Assembly (NCBI RefSeq): GCF_014646255.1
Contig: NZ_BMNC01000006.1
Span: 267,502-331,501 of the forward strand
Length of the DNA: 64,000 nucleotides
Reading direction: 5' to 3'
Origin: Lentzea pudingi
GTDB lineage: Bacteria > Actinomycetota > Actinomycetes > Mycobacteriales > Pseudonocardiaceae
The notes beneath the pieces were generated by a model. The model was not told the DNA's origin and ran no database searches. It worked only from the letters and a program-made list of their open reading frames with translations. Shown piece after piece: positions 36,447 through 44,928 of the stretch; within the stretch, counting starts at the first letter, position 1, and each line of letters starts with the position of its first letter. A program made the translations under genes and the position numbers.

Positions 36447-38459
36447 TCAGCGCCGGAACAACGGCCGCGGGTCGACCGCCCACATCGCTCTGCGCCACCA
36501 GGAAGCCTTGCGCCGCACCGCTTTCCTGACCTGACGGGCGAGCCGCCAGCTGTTCTCGTGGTGCGCCGGCTGCGGTGCGAACGCGGCCTGGTCGACCATG
36601 ACCGCGAGCCTCGCCCCCGCGTCACCCCACTCGCGTGCGACGTCCGGCACCGTCCGGCTCGGTTTCGGCCTGAGCCCCGCGAGTTGCAATGCGTCGAGCA
36701 CCTCGTTCCACGCCCCGACCGGCCCCGCGGCCCGGAGCCGGAGACGACGGGACGTGCGTGCCGCGAACAGCACGACCAGCAGCAACACGGGTGTGAACAC
36801 CCAGAACGGGAATGTCTTCGGTGTGGCGGGTGCGGCGGTGTCGGTGCCCTGCAACGCGGTCGGCTGCACCAGCGGGGGCACCGACGGCAACGAGGTCGGC
36901 GTCGGCTTCGCGGTGGTGGACGCAAGCCGGTTCAGCACCTCGCGCTTCGAGGCGGCACTCGGCCCGCTCCCGTTGCCGGACACGGGATCGAACGCCACCC
37001 AGCCCCACCCGCTGAAGTACACCTCCGGCCACGCGGTGGCGTCCGCGGCGCGCACGACCCGTTCGCCGTTCTGCTCGGGCACCGGCTGGAACCCGACCAC
37101 CACCCGCGTGGGCAACCCGACGGCCCGCGCGAGCACCGCGTACGCCGACGCGAACTGTTCGGCTGTCCCCGCACCGGCCCCGGACTCCCCCGCCGCCCCG
37201 AACAGGAACGTCTCCAGCCGCGCGTAGGACGACCCGACCGGCGCCTCGGCGTCCGGCCTGCGGTTGAGCCGCACGACCTGTTCCAGCGCAACGGCCTTCT
37301 CGTACGGCGTGCGCGCGTTCTGCGTCGCCTGCCGCGCGTACTCGGCGAGCGTGAACGGCAGCCGCGGCAACGCCGTGTACTTCGTGGCGCTCGTCGGAAC
37401 CTGCGCCTCGGCCAGATCCGCGTCGGCCGGCGTCTCGACGACACCGCGCACGGTGTAGCTCAGCCCGGTCGTGAGCCCTTCGGCCACCACGAGAGACCCG
37501 GTGTCCGGGTCCACCATGGCGTTGCTCAGCGACACCGCCTGCGGCTTCCCGACCCCCGGCAGCCACTCGCCCTGCAGCCCGGTGATCCGCAGGTCGACAC
37601 TGGCGTCCTGGAACTTCCCGCCGGTGGGCAGGTCCGGCGCGTCGACCACACCGAGCGGCCCGTACGTCGAGGCCGCCTCCCACGACGCCCCGGAGTACCG
37701 GCTGAGCGTCACCAGCCGCACCGGCACCTCGGGCCCGCGCATCCGGAACAGCTCCGCCTCCCCCTGCGCCGCCCACGACGCGAGCTGCGGCAGCGGGTTG
37801 GAGATCGCGATGTCGGTGACCGGCGGCGTGACGAGCCTGCGCGGCTCGAACCCGTTGGTGGGCAACACGAAAGTCAGCAACGTGAGCGCGGCCAGCGCCG
37901 TGGCGAGCACCGCGGGCGGCACCACGGGCCCGCGCCGGTCGATGACCAGCCAGCCCAACGCCAGCAACGTCACCACCGTGAGCGCGACAAGCCCGTACCG
38001 ATCCGCACGCCCCGTCGTGAGCAGCGCCGCCGACACGTACAGCGTGGCCGAACCGAGCGCCGGCACGAACAGGGCCGTGCCGCGCTTCGTCACCGACAGC
38101 ACCATGCCGGTGGAGATGCCGATGATCAGCAACAACCCGGGCACGAGCAGTTCGGGCGTCGCGGGTGCGGGCCGAGCCGCGGTGAGCAGTCTGGGGACGG
38201 TGTCGAGCAGGACCCACGCCGGGTCGCGGTCCGGGGACGCGCCGCGGGCCAGGAAGAACCCGCCCGCCATCGCCGCCACCATGACGGCCAGGGCGGCGAG
38301 GCCCGCCGGGACGATCCGCTTCAGCAGCAGGGCCGCGAAACCTGCCGCGGCGGCGAGTCCGAAGTAGAGGGTCGCGCCGTCCCAGGCCTGGGAGAGTTGC
38401 AGGGCGCCTACGAGGAGGAGGGCGGAGACCCAGCCGAACTTCAGCAGGGAGTTGCTCAC
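36447..38459 (-). CDS. TgpA-like transglutaminase-fold membrane protein, catalytic residues missing
   Basis: 670 aa from GTG 38459, which overlaps the stop of the repeat ORF as GTGA. Six to seven helices in residues 5-195, an external transglutaminase-like domain (about 390-500), a Pro/Ser/Thr linker, one more helix (about 553-573) and a cytoplasmic tail; this is the TgpA/DUF3488 layout. The segment that should carry the catalytic Cys reads GTAEQFASAYA (Ala433 in its place), and the His position of HAW reads ATAWPEV (Thr475). The third site, Asp in GWVAFDP, is kept. It is probably a pseudoenzyme with a binding or scaffold role. Last gene of the propeller/FN3-moxR-DUF58 operon, the conserved AAA-chaperone set. 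Confidence 0.87.
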   Translation of the reverse strand: MSNSLLKFGWVSALLLVGALQLSQAWDGATLYFGLAAAAGFAALLLKRIVPAGLAALAVMVAAMAGGFFLARGASPDRDPAWVLLDTVPRLLTAARPAPATPELLVPGLLLIIGISTGMVLSVTKRGTALFVPALGSATLYVSAALLTTGRADRYGLVALTVVTLLALGWLVIDRRGPVVPPAVLATALAALTLLTFVLPTNGFEPRRLVTPPVTDIAISNPLPQLASWAAQGEAELFRMRGPEVPVRLVTLSRYSGASWEAASTYGPLGVVDAPDLPTGGKFQDASVDLRITGLQGEWLPGVGKPQAVSLSNAMVDPDTGSLVVAEGLTTGLSYTVRGVVETPADADLAEAQVPTSATKYTALPRLPFTLAEYARQATQNARTPYEKAVALEQVVRLNRRPDAEAPVGSSYARLETFLFGAAGESGAGAGTAEQFASAYAVLARAVGLPTRVVVGFQPVPEQNGERVVRAADATAWPEVYFSGWGWVAFDPVSGNGSGPSAASKREVLNRLASTTAKPTPTSLPSVPPLVQPTALQGTDTAAPATPKTFPFWVFTPVLLLVVLFAARTSRRLRLRAAGPVGAWNEVLDALQLAGLRPKPSRTVPDVAREWGDAGARLAVMVDQAAFAPQPAHHENSWRLARQVRKAVRRKASWWRRAMWAVDPRPLFRR

Positions 38460-38628
38460 GGGGTCACCGCCGCGCGGGTCGTGTCAGCGGGGAGGAGGGT
38501 GGCGGCCGCGTAGGCCTTGCCGGCGGGGAGGAGGGCTGCAGGGAGGAGGGCGGCCACCCAGCCGAACTTCAGCAAGGAGTTGCTCACGGGGTCACCGCCA
38601 CGGATCGTGTCGGCGGGAAGGAGGGCTG
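38414..38628. repeat. Tandem duplication of the tgpA 5' end, offset 128 bp
   Basis: The stretch 38414-38500 (tgpA start codon and first dozen codons, plus upstream sequence) recurs at 38542-38628 with few differences. Both copies encode VSNSLLKFGWV on the minus strand. The upstream copy keeps a GTG at 38587 but that frame runs only to 38456, so it is a decoy start. Confidence 0.75.
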
Positions 38629-39034
38629 CAGGGAGGAAGGCTGCGGCCGAGGCGGGCTTCTGGCGGAGGCCGCTCCCTGAGGTAGCACCGCGTTCCACGC
38701 CACGGGCGGCACGCAGGCTGGCAACCTGGCTGCCGCAAGACACCATGCCCCGCACGCCCACGCCCGCCAAGCCACCGCGCAACACCACGCCCCGCAAGCC
38801 CACGCCTGCCCGGCCGCCGCGCGACACCACACCCCGCAAGCCCACGCCCGCCAAGCCACCGCGCGACACCACGCCCCGCAAGCCCACGCCTGCCCGTCTG
38901 CCGCGCAACACCACAGCCCGCAAGCCCATACCCGCCCAGCCACCGCGCGACACCACACCCCGCAAGCCCACACCCGTCCGGCCACCGCGCGACACCACAC
39001 CCCGCGACCCCGCGGTCGCCCAGCCGCGCTTCAT
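38456..39034 (-). CDS. Repeat-rich 192-aa ORF wedged between DUF58 and tgpA
   Basis: 192 aa. ATG 39034 overlaps the DUF58 stop (ATGA) and its own stop overlaps the tgpA start (GTGA), so it is in perfect register for coupled translation. Residues about 9-97 are six 14-residue units of the type RGVVSRGGLAGVGL plus a partial one. Then comes a low-complexity stretch (LPAALLPADTIR) and a copy of the TgpA N-terminus. No signal peptide or known domain. It could be a real but fast-evolving protein, or a by-product of minisatellite growth that kept the frame open so that ribosomes still reach tgpA. I favour the second, without proof. Confidence 0.45.
   Translation of the reverse strand: MKRGWATAGSRGVVSRGGRTGVGLRGVVSRGGWAGMGLRAVVLRGRRAGVGLRGVVSRGGLAGVGLRGVVSRGGRAGVGLRGVVLRGGLAGVGVRGMVSCGSQVASLRAARGVERGATSGSGLRQKPASAAAFLPAALLPADTIRGGDPVSNSLLKFGWVAALLPAALLPAGKAYAAATLLPADTTRAAVTP
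38742..39010 (+). repeat. 42-bp minisatellite, about 6.4 copies
   Basis: Units start at 38742, 38784, 38826, 38868, 38910 and 38952, with a partial unit from 38994. The unit on the plus strand is a C-rich 42-mer containing CCCCGCAAGCCCACGCC and CCACCGCGCGAC. Units differ by a few bases each. It fills most of the 571 bp between DUF58 and tgpA. There are no spacers, so this is not a CRISPR array. Confidence 0.9.
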
Positions 39035-40137
39035 CGCGCCACCACCGCGTTCCACGAGTCCACCAGGTCCTCCGCCCGTGCCCCGCTGACCACGAGCACC
39101 GAACCCGCCGCCCCCACCGGCCGCTTCTCGTCCACGACCAGAACCACGCCGAACGCGGCCCTGCCCGCCTCCAGCACCAGGGCGGGGACCTGCTGGCCGC
39201 TCACCACGGCCACCACGTCGAGGTCGCGCACCGGCACGGTCGGGCGGCCGTCCACGTCCCGCAGGCCGAGGTCCGCCAGTGCGGACAGGATCGGCGCCGA
39301 GTCCTGCTGTTCCTCGATGTCGGTGCCGCCCGACGAGGTCAGCAGCCGCACCGGGTGTCCTTGCTCCAGGGCCGAGGTGATGAGGGACGCCGCCACCTCC
39401 ACGGCCTCCTCGAAGCGTTGGGGGTCCGCGTACGACGACTCGCTGTCGTCCAGCAGCACGGCCAGGTGCGGGCGGGCCGGGTCGGCGTCCTCGCGGATCA
39501 TGAGGGTGCCGGTGCGGGCCGAGGTGGCCCAGTGCAGGCGCCTCAGGTCGTCGCCCGGCACGTACTCGCGCAGGCCCACCAGGTCCGTGCCGCCGCGTTC
39601 GACGCGTTCGTCGGCTCCCACCTGGCCTCGGCGGGCGCCCGACGGCAGGCCTCGGACCGGTAGGACGCGCGGGATCACCCGTACCTGGACGACCTCGCCC
39701 AGCACGGTGCGGGCCTGCGCGAGGCCGGCCAGGCCCTTGCGGCGCAACGTCAGCGGGCCCACGTCGAAGACGCCGCGGCGTTCGGTCGGGATCGCGTAGT
39801 CGACGGCCTCGACCTCGCCCGGCTTCAGCAGCGGTACGTCCACGTCCATCGGGGCGCCGGCCACCACGTCGACGGCGTCCAGAGCCACCGGCCACCTGCC
39901 GGTGGACGAGAGTTCCAGGCGGCCGTTGCACCGCGCGAGCCTGGGGACGGTGCGCGGGCGGACCGTGCGGGAGACAGCGAGCGGTGAGGCGATGAGCACG
40001 GAGACGATCGAGGCGACGACCAGTGCGGTCAGGGCCAGGCCGAACGCCGCCATGCCCGCGTAGCGCCACCACAGACCGACGCCGAGCATCAGCAGGCCCA
40101 GCACCGCGGTGCCGGTGCCGCGCACGGTGAGTCTCAT
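39031..40137 (-). CDS. DUF58 domain protein
   Basis: 368 aa from ATG 40137 (overlaps the moxR stop as ATGA). Two N-terminal transmembrane helices (about 7-45), then a beta-sandwich with PTERRGVFDVGPLTLRRKGLAGLAQ, and the DUF58 signature REYVPGDDLRRLHWATSARTGTLMIRE (in part) around residue 200 with a von Willebrand A-like fold following (LAVLLDDSESSY). Always seen next to MoxR ATPases; thought to work as the partner of the chaperone in the membrane, though the client is unknown. Confidence 0.92.
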   Translation of the reverse strand: MRLTVRGTGTAVLGLLMLGVGLWWRYAGMAAFGLALTALVVASIVSVLIASPLAVSRTVRPRTVPRLARCNGRLELSSTGRWPVALDAVDVVAGAPMDVDVPLLKPGEVEAVDYAIPTERRGVFDVGPLTLRRKGLAGLAQARTVLGEVVQVRVIPRVLPVRGLPSGARRGQVGADERVERGGTDLVGLREYVPGDDLRRLHWATSARTGTLMIREDADPARPHLAVLLDDSESSYADPQRFEEAVEVAASLITSALEQGHPVRLLTSSGGTDIEEQQDSAPILSALADLGLRDVDGRPTVPVRDLDVVAVVSGQQVPALVLEAGRAAFGVVLVVDEKRPVGAAGSVLVVSGARAEDLVDSWNAVVAR

Positions 40138-41099
40138 TGTGCCGCGGGCTTGGGCACGGCCACGCGCGAGAGCACGTCGGCCAGCACCTCCGACGTCGTC
40201 ACGCCCGACAGGACGCTCTCCCGCGTCAGCACCAGGCGGTGCGCGAGCACCGGGTCCGCGATGTCCTGGACGTCCTGCGGCACGACGAAGTGCCGGCCCT
40301 TGGACGCCGCGTACACCTGGGCGCAACGCACGAGCGTGCGCAGGCCACGGGTCGAGGCGCCCAGGCGCAGCCGTTCGTCGGTGCGCGTACCCGTGCCCAG
40401 AGACGAGATGTACTGCAGGATCGGGTCGGCGACGTGCAGCAGCGACAGGCGGCCGCTGAACGAGCTGATCTCGCGCGGCGACGACACCGTGCGGACGTCG
40501 GCGATCCGGCCCGCGCCGCTGCCGGGGCGCAGCACGTCCAGCTCGTCCTCGACCGACGGGTAGCCGATCGAGGTGCGCAGCATGAAGCGGTCGAGCTGCG
40601 CCTCGGGCAGGCGGTAGGTGCCGTCGAGGTCGATCGGGTTCTGCGTCGCGACCACGAGGAACGGGTCGGGCACCGCGTGCCCGACGCCGTCGATCGTGAC
40701 CGTGCGCTCCTCCATGACCTCCAGCAGCGCTGACTGCGTCTTGGCCGCCGCGCGGTTGATCTCGTCCGCCAGCACGATGTTCGCGAACACCGGACCCGGC
40801 CGGAACCGGATCTGACCCGTCTGCGGGTCGTAGACCGAGGTGCCCGTGACGTCGGACGGCAGCAGGTCCGGCGTGAACTGCACGCGCCGCGACACCCCGC
40901 CCAGCGCGCCCGCGACGGCGCGCGCCAGCGTCGTCTTGCCCGTGCCGGGCACGTCCTCGAGCAGCACGTGACCGCCCGCGAACATCGCCACCAGCACCAG
41001 GTCGACCACGTCCCGCTTGCCGCGCACGGCGCTCTCGACCGCGTCGCCCAGGCGGGTGTGCAGGTCGCGGAAGGCCGAGACCTCACCGGTGTCGATCAC
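40134..41099 (-). CDS. MoxR family AAA ATPase
   Basis: 321 aa. Walker A EDVPGTGKTTLAR (about 48-60), Walker B NIVLADEINRAAAKTQSALLEVMEE, and sensor VVATQNPID. MoxR proteins act as chaperones for maturation of protein complexes, usually with DUF58/VWA partners, as here. It overlaps both neighbours by 4 bp: the FN3 protein gene ahead and the DUF58 gene behind. Confidence 0.95.
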   Translation of the reverse strand: MIDTGEVSAFRDLHTRLGDAVESAVRGKRDVVDLVLVAMFAGGHVLLEDVPGTGKTTLARAVAGALGGVSRRVQFTPDLLPSDVTGTSVYDPQTGQIRFRPGPVFANIVLADEINRAAAKTQSALLEVMEERTVTIDGVGHAVPDPFLVVATQNPIDLDGTYRLPEAQLDRFMLRTSIGYPSVEDELDVLRPGSGAGRIADVRTVSSPREISSFSGRLSLLHVADPILQYISSLGTGTRTDERLRLGASTRGLRTLVRCAQVYAASKGRHFVVPQDVQDIADPVLAHRLVLTRESVLSGVTTSEVLADVLSRVAVPKPAAQ

Positions 41100-43246
41100 T
41101 TGTCCTCATCTCCACGACGAACACCGATGCGCAGCAGGAACGCGGCCGCCAGCAGCCCGAGGCCACCCGCACCCATGGGCGCGGTCTCGACCCCGGCCGG
41201 AACCATCCGCGGGATGCAGCCGGGCTTGCCTCCGCACTCGTCCAGGATCAGGCTCGCGTTCTTGCCCGCCGACTCGACCTGACCACCACCCGTCGCCGCA
41301 TAGGCGCGAACGACGATGCGGTTCGGGCCTTCCTCCAACGAGATGCGGACGCTGGTGGCGTTGCACGGAATGCCGACCGCGTACTCCCACGTCGTGTTGA
41401 CGACCTCGCACCGGCCGTTGTGGCTCGCCCAGTCAGCAGGCGGTGCCATGTTGACCGTGCGCGACGGGATCCGCGGCCCGCCGGTGATGCTCGTGATCAC
41501 CACGGCACCCGCGGTCGGCAACGACGGTGGCGGAGGCGGTGGTGGCGGGGGCGGCGTCGTGGTCGTCACGGGCGGCGGAGGCGGAGGCGGAGGCGGCGGC
41601 GTGGTCGTGGTCGTCACCGGAGGGGGCGGCGGCGGATTGTTCGGCGGCGGCGTCACCGTGAACGCGGCCATGCCCGCGGCACCGGCGACCGAAGCCGTCG
41701 AGGCGCGCACCGTCACGTCCAACCGGCCGCTGGTGCAGAACGTGGAGCCCGCGCACGGCACCGACAGGTCGGCGGACGTCCCGGCGGACTGCGCCGACAC
41801 CGAGCCACCGCTGAACGAACCGGAGCCCGACACCGTGTAGCCGACGATCGGATCGGCCGACGTGGCCGCGTTCCAGCTCACCGTCACGACGAGCGCGGAG
41901 GCGTTGCGCGACTTCTCCCGCACCGAGACACCCGCGGGCGCGGCAGGAGCCGTGCCGCCGGCGGAGGGCGGAGCGGCAGGCGTGGACGGGGCCGACACCT
42001 CCGTGACCGGCGGGGGGTTGTTGCCGTTGCCGGGGTTGCGCGGCGGCTTCTGCGGCTCGTTGGGGTTCGGCGGCGGGGGCGGCGGCACGGACGGCGGCGG
42101 CGAGCGGTCCGGGTCCTTCACCGGGAGCTCGGGGCTGCGGATCGTCAGCGAGCGCGTCGCGCCGTCCGGGTCGACCAGCACACCCGTCGAGGAGCCGGGG
42201 ACGTTCACGAACAACCGGCCGTCGTCGAACACGAGCTCGGGGTCGGCGCCACCGGACGTGCGGACGTCGTCGCCACCGCGGCTGCCACCGCGGTCGAGAA
42301 CGATGACCTTGCCGGAGCCCTTGCAGGGCACGTAGACCTTGTCGCGGAACACGGCGGGCCGGCCCGGCTTCGGGCAGCCCATCGCGCCGACGTCGACGCG
42401 GAGCACCTCACGGCCGACGACCAGCACGACGACCGAGGACGACGGCACCGACGCGGGCACCAGGCCGATCGGCGAGGACTGCGCGGCGATCACCTCGGCG
42501 TCCGAGCGGTCCGTGGACGAGTCCACGTCCTCACCCGTGCCGTCGCGCACGACGACACCGCCGTCGAGACCGATGAGCGTGACGCCCTGGTCGTGCGGCA
42601 CGAGAACGGTGCGGGGCCCGGCGCCGGTGACCTGGCGGTGCGAGCGCTCCTGGAACCGCTCCTCGTCGTCCGACCAGTCGAGCGACCTCAGCGTGCCGCC
42701 GTGGTCGACGAGCCACAGCACGCCGCGCTCGTCCACGACGGCGTCGGCGAGCGGCTGACCTGCCTGCCAGCTCTGCCCGATGTCGGCCAGGGACAGCGGG
42801 TCGGCGGTGTGCACGGTGCCGGACGCGCGGTCGACGACGAACACCATCCCGTTCGCCACCAGCACCTTGCTCGTCGCACCGGGTGGCGCCTGCCGGCGGC
42901 CGGAGGCGAGCAGCGTCGCCAGGTCGATGACGGTGATCTCGCCGGTGCGCCGGTTCAGGACGATCAGCCGGCCGTCCTCCTGCGCGATCTCGAGCTGCGA
43001 GTCGGGGCCGCTGATCTGCAACCGCGTCTGCGGCTTGCCCGAACCGGGGTTGATCTGCACGACCTCACCGCGCTGGTCGTCGCCCAGCCAGGTGAGCCCG
43101 TCCGACACCGCGACCGACGTGCGGGAGATGCCCTGCCCGAGCGCGGCGCCCGCGAGCACCAGGACACCCAGCAGTGCCGCGACGAAACTCGCCGATTCCC
43201 GCCCTCCACCGGAGATAATGCGTCTGATCCGGTGCCACCAAGACAT
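41096..43246 (-). CDS. Membrane protein with propeller-like repeats, fibronectin III domain and polyproline linker
   Basis: 716 aa from ATG 43246, with GAGGGAGGG upstream. An N-terminal helix (about 18-42) is followed by WD/PQQ-like short beta repeats (WLGDDQRGEVVQINPGSG, IVLNRRTGEITVIDL, VFVVDRASGTVHTADP) to about 330, a Pro-rich spacer, and a fibronectin III domain (about 402-500). A second spacer of Pro runs broken by VTTTT precedes a domain with paired Cys and a C-terminal helix (GAGGLGLLAAAFLLRIGVRR). First gene of the moxR operon. It may be the wall-facing sensor or client of the MoxR/DUF58 system; this is inference. Confidence 0.85.
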   Translation of the reverse strand: MSWWHRIRRIISGGGRESASFVAALLGVLVLAGAALGQGISRTSVAVSDGLTWLGDDQRGEVVQINPGSGKPQTRLQISGPDSQLEIAQEDGRLIVLNRRTGEITVIDLATLLASGRRQAPPGATSKVLVANGMVFVVDRASGTVHTADPLSLADIGQSWQAGQPLADAVVDERGVLWLVDHGGTLRSLDWSDDEERFQERSHRQVTGAGPRTVLVPHDQGVTLIGLDGGVVVRDGTGEDVDSSTDRSDAEVIAAQSSPIGLVPASVPSSSVVVLVVGREVLRVDVGAMGCPKPGRPAVFRDKVYVPCKGSGKVIVLDRGGSRGGDDVRTSGGADPELVFDDGRLFVNVPGSSTGVLVDPDGATRSLTIRSPELPVKDPDRSPPPSVPPPPPPNPNEPQKPPRNPGNGNNPPPVTEVSAPSTPAAPPSAGGTAPAAPAGVSVREKSRNASALVVTVSWNAATSADPIVGYTVSGSGSFSGGSVSAQSAGTSADLSVPCAGSTFCTSGRLDVTVRASTASVAGAAGMAAFTVTPPPNNPPPPPPVTTTTTPPPPPPPPPPVTTTTPPPPPPPPPPSLPTAGAVVITSITGGPRIPSRTVNMAPPADWASHNGRCEVVNTTWEYAVGIPCNATSVRISLEEGPNRIVVRAYAATGGGQVESAGKNASLILDECGGKPGCIPRMVPAGVETAPMGAGGLGLLAAAFLLRIGVRRGDEDK
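41523..41636. repeat. Low-complexity GGC/GGA tract (polyproline coding)
   Basis: Nearly uninterrupted GGCGGAGGCGG-type sequence. On the minus strand it encodes the three Pro runs and VTTTT bridges of the FN3 protein. Such tracts are prone to slippage and to assembly errors. Confidence 0.8.
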
Positions 43247-43433
43247 AACGCGCCCTCCCTCGCCCGCCGGGGATGCTAACCCCCGGCTCTGACAACTTCG
43301 GGCGGCGCATGGTTCCCGGTTCGCCCGGCCAGCCGGTTGGCAGACATCAGTGAATGTAATGACGGGGTCTGACAGTTTTGGAAACCGTATGGCGTTCCCC
43401 CGAACCGACCAACGCGTAAGGCAGAGTGGACGC

Positions 43434-44078
43434 ATGGACATCCCCGGCATGGGACTTGCCAAGCAGGCGTTCGACACCGCACTCGGCACGACAGCGGCCG
43501 TCGCGGCGGTTCCGGCCCGTGTGCTGAGCCTCATCGGCGAAGTCGAACAGCTCGTGCGGAAGGTGAACGGCACCATGGACGCCGTCGATGGCATCGTCGC
43601 GAAAGCCGACGCGCTGGTCGACCGCACGGCCGACGTCGTCGCCGACGCGGAGAAGGCCGTCGTCGAGGTCCGCGCGATCACGGCGAGCGCGAGCGACGTC
43701 GCCGCACGGGCCGGGCTCGTCGTCACCGCGGCCGGCCAGACCGCGCACACGGCCAACGAGCTGATCGACCTGTACGAGCCGCTCGCCAAGCAGGCCCAGC
43801 CGCTCGCGAAGCGGTTCGTGGAGGAGCTCTCGCCGCACGAGGTCGAGGCCGCGATCAAGCTCATCGACGAGCTGCCGGTGCTGACAGAGCACCTGACCAG
43901 CGACATCCTGCCGATCCTCGCCACCCTGGACAAGGTCGGTCCCGAGGTCCACCAGCTGCTCGAGGTCACCAGCGACATGCGCCAGGCGATCCTCGGCATC
44001 CCCGGCTTCTCGTTCATGCGCCGGCGCGGTGAGAAGAAAGAGGAAGAAGAGGGTGTGAAAGAGGAGGACAACGGGTAG
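43434..44078 (+). CDS. Coiled-coil protein of unknown function
   Basis: 214 aa from ATG 43434. Long amphipathic helices cover residues 20-165 (repeating Ala/Val/Glu heptads such as ADALVDRTADVVADAEKAVVEV), with no Cys. The tail is highly charged (RRRGEKKEEEEGVKEEDNG). The pattern recalls phasin-like or apolipoprotein-like helix bundles that bind membranes or lipid surfaces, but I cannot name a family. It is divergent from the FN3-moxR operon (187-bp gap) and is followed after 9 bp by a small membrane protein gene. Confidence 0.75.
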   Translation: MDIPGMGLAKQAFDTALGTTAAVAAVPARVLSLIGEVEQLVRKVNGTMDAVDGIVAKADALVDRTADVVADAEKAVVEVRAITASASDVAARAGLVVTAAGQTAHTANELIDLYEPLAKQAQPLAKRFVEELSPHEVEAAIKLIDELPVLTEHLTSDILPILATLDKVGPEVHQLLEVTSDMRQAILGIPGFSFMRRRGEKKEEEEGVKEEDNG

Positions 44079-44087
44079 CCCACCCGT

Positions 44088-44354
44088 ATGACCGCCGACG
44101 CGAACGAGGATCGACTGACCTGGTGGCTGCTCACCAGCGTGTTCGGACTGCTGTCCGCGATCAACGTCGCGCTGGCGGTCACGGAGCCCACGACCTGGCC
44201 CTACGCGCTCGCGGCGCTGCTTCTCGCCGCGAGCGCGTGGAGTGCCAGACAGGCGCTCAGGCCTTCCCCGTCGTCTGATGCGTCAGGTTCGACGGTGACC
44301 CGAACCGGAACGCCCGCACGCGATAGGTCGCGACCTTCTCGTCTGGGAGTGTGA
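44088..44354 (+). CDS. Small two-helix membrane protein
   Basis: 88 aa from ATG 44088. Helices at about 11-30 (WWLLTSVFGLLSAINVALAV) and 36-52; a basic, Ser-rich tail (from about 58) is read from DNA that on the other strand encodes the last 33 residues of the FN3 lipoprotein. The tail is therefore of doubtful value, while the helical part is plausible. Probably co-transcribed with the coiled-coil gene. Function unknown. Confidence 0.55.
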   Translation: MTADANEDRLTWWLLTSVFGLLSAINVALAVTEPTTWPYALAALLLAASAWSARQALRPSPSSDASGSTVTRTGTPARDRSRPSRLGV

Positions 44355-44928
44355 TCACCCCGTACGAGGTGGTGTCCGGGTCGAGCTGCACGGCGACGCG
44401 GAAGTCCGCCGCGCCCGCGGGCCTGACCTCGATCAGGTACCCGTCCTCGTCCGCCGCCCGGTCCTGCCAGGTGAACAGGATCCCGTTGGCGTTCTTCACC
44501 TCCGCCTCCAGCTCCGTCGCCGCGGACTCCGGCGACGGCACGGGGGTCCTGCCCCCGCCGGCCTTGACCGGCGCGGTCCAGTCCGGCCCGTCGATCTCCG
44601 GCACCTCGTCGCCCGGCGGCAACGAGACGTCCACAGTGGCCGAAGCCGCGCCCGTGAACGGCCGGACCCGGTAGTAGAACTGGGTTTCCGGGATCAGGTC
44701 GGGATGCCTGTAGGTGTCCTTCGCCGGTCCGGCGAACTCCAGGATCGTGTACTCGCCGCCGGCCGCGTTCGCGTACTCGACGACCTGCCCGGCCGACCCC
44801 GCCTCCGGACGCCAGTGCAGCGTCACGTCCACCGGCGAGGTCAGCTCGGACGTCAGTGCGGGGTCCTGCTGTTCCTGGCCGCAGGCAGCCAAGAACAGCA
44901 GGAACACCAGAGCAGAGCGTCGGATCAC
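44257..44928 (-). CDS. Lipoprotein with fibronectin III-like repeats
   Basis: 223 aa. Lipobox in FLLFLAAC (Cys about 16). Two beta-sandwich modules: about 30-100 (VTLHWRPEAG, TQFYYRVRPFTG) and about 135-215 (NGILFTWQDRAADEDGYLIEVRP, ATYRVRAFRFG), both with the fibronectin III strand pattern. Surface-exposed binding role inferred. The start overlaps the upstream gene's stop (ATGA), so it is the second gene of a pair; its 3' end overlaps the convergent small membrane gene by 98 bp. Confidence 0.82.
   Translation of the reverse strand: MIRRSALVFLLFLAACGQEQQDPALTSELTSPVDVTLHWRPEAGSAGQVVEYANAAGGEYTILEFAGPAKDTYRHPDLIPETQFYYRVRPFTGAASATVDVSLPPGDEVPEIDGPDWTAPVKAGGGRTPVPSPESAATELEAEVKNANGILFTWQDRAADEDGYLIEVRPAGAADFRVAVQLDPDTTSYGVITLPDEKVATYRVRAFRFGSPSNLTHQTTGKA

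Noticed and set aside
38742..39010. Could be a CRISPR array
   Set aside because: The 42-bp units are contiguous without unique spacers and keep a codon frame, so this is a minisatellite.
41523..41636. GGC/GGA tract as a regulatory repeat
   Set aside because: It is explained by the polyproline codons of the FN3 protein on the minus strand.
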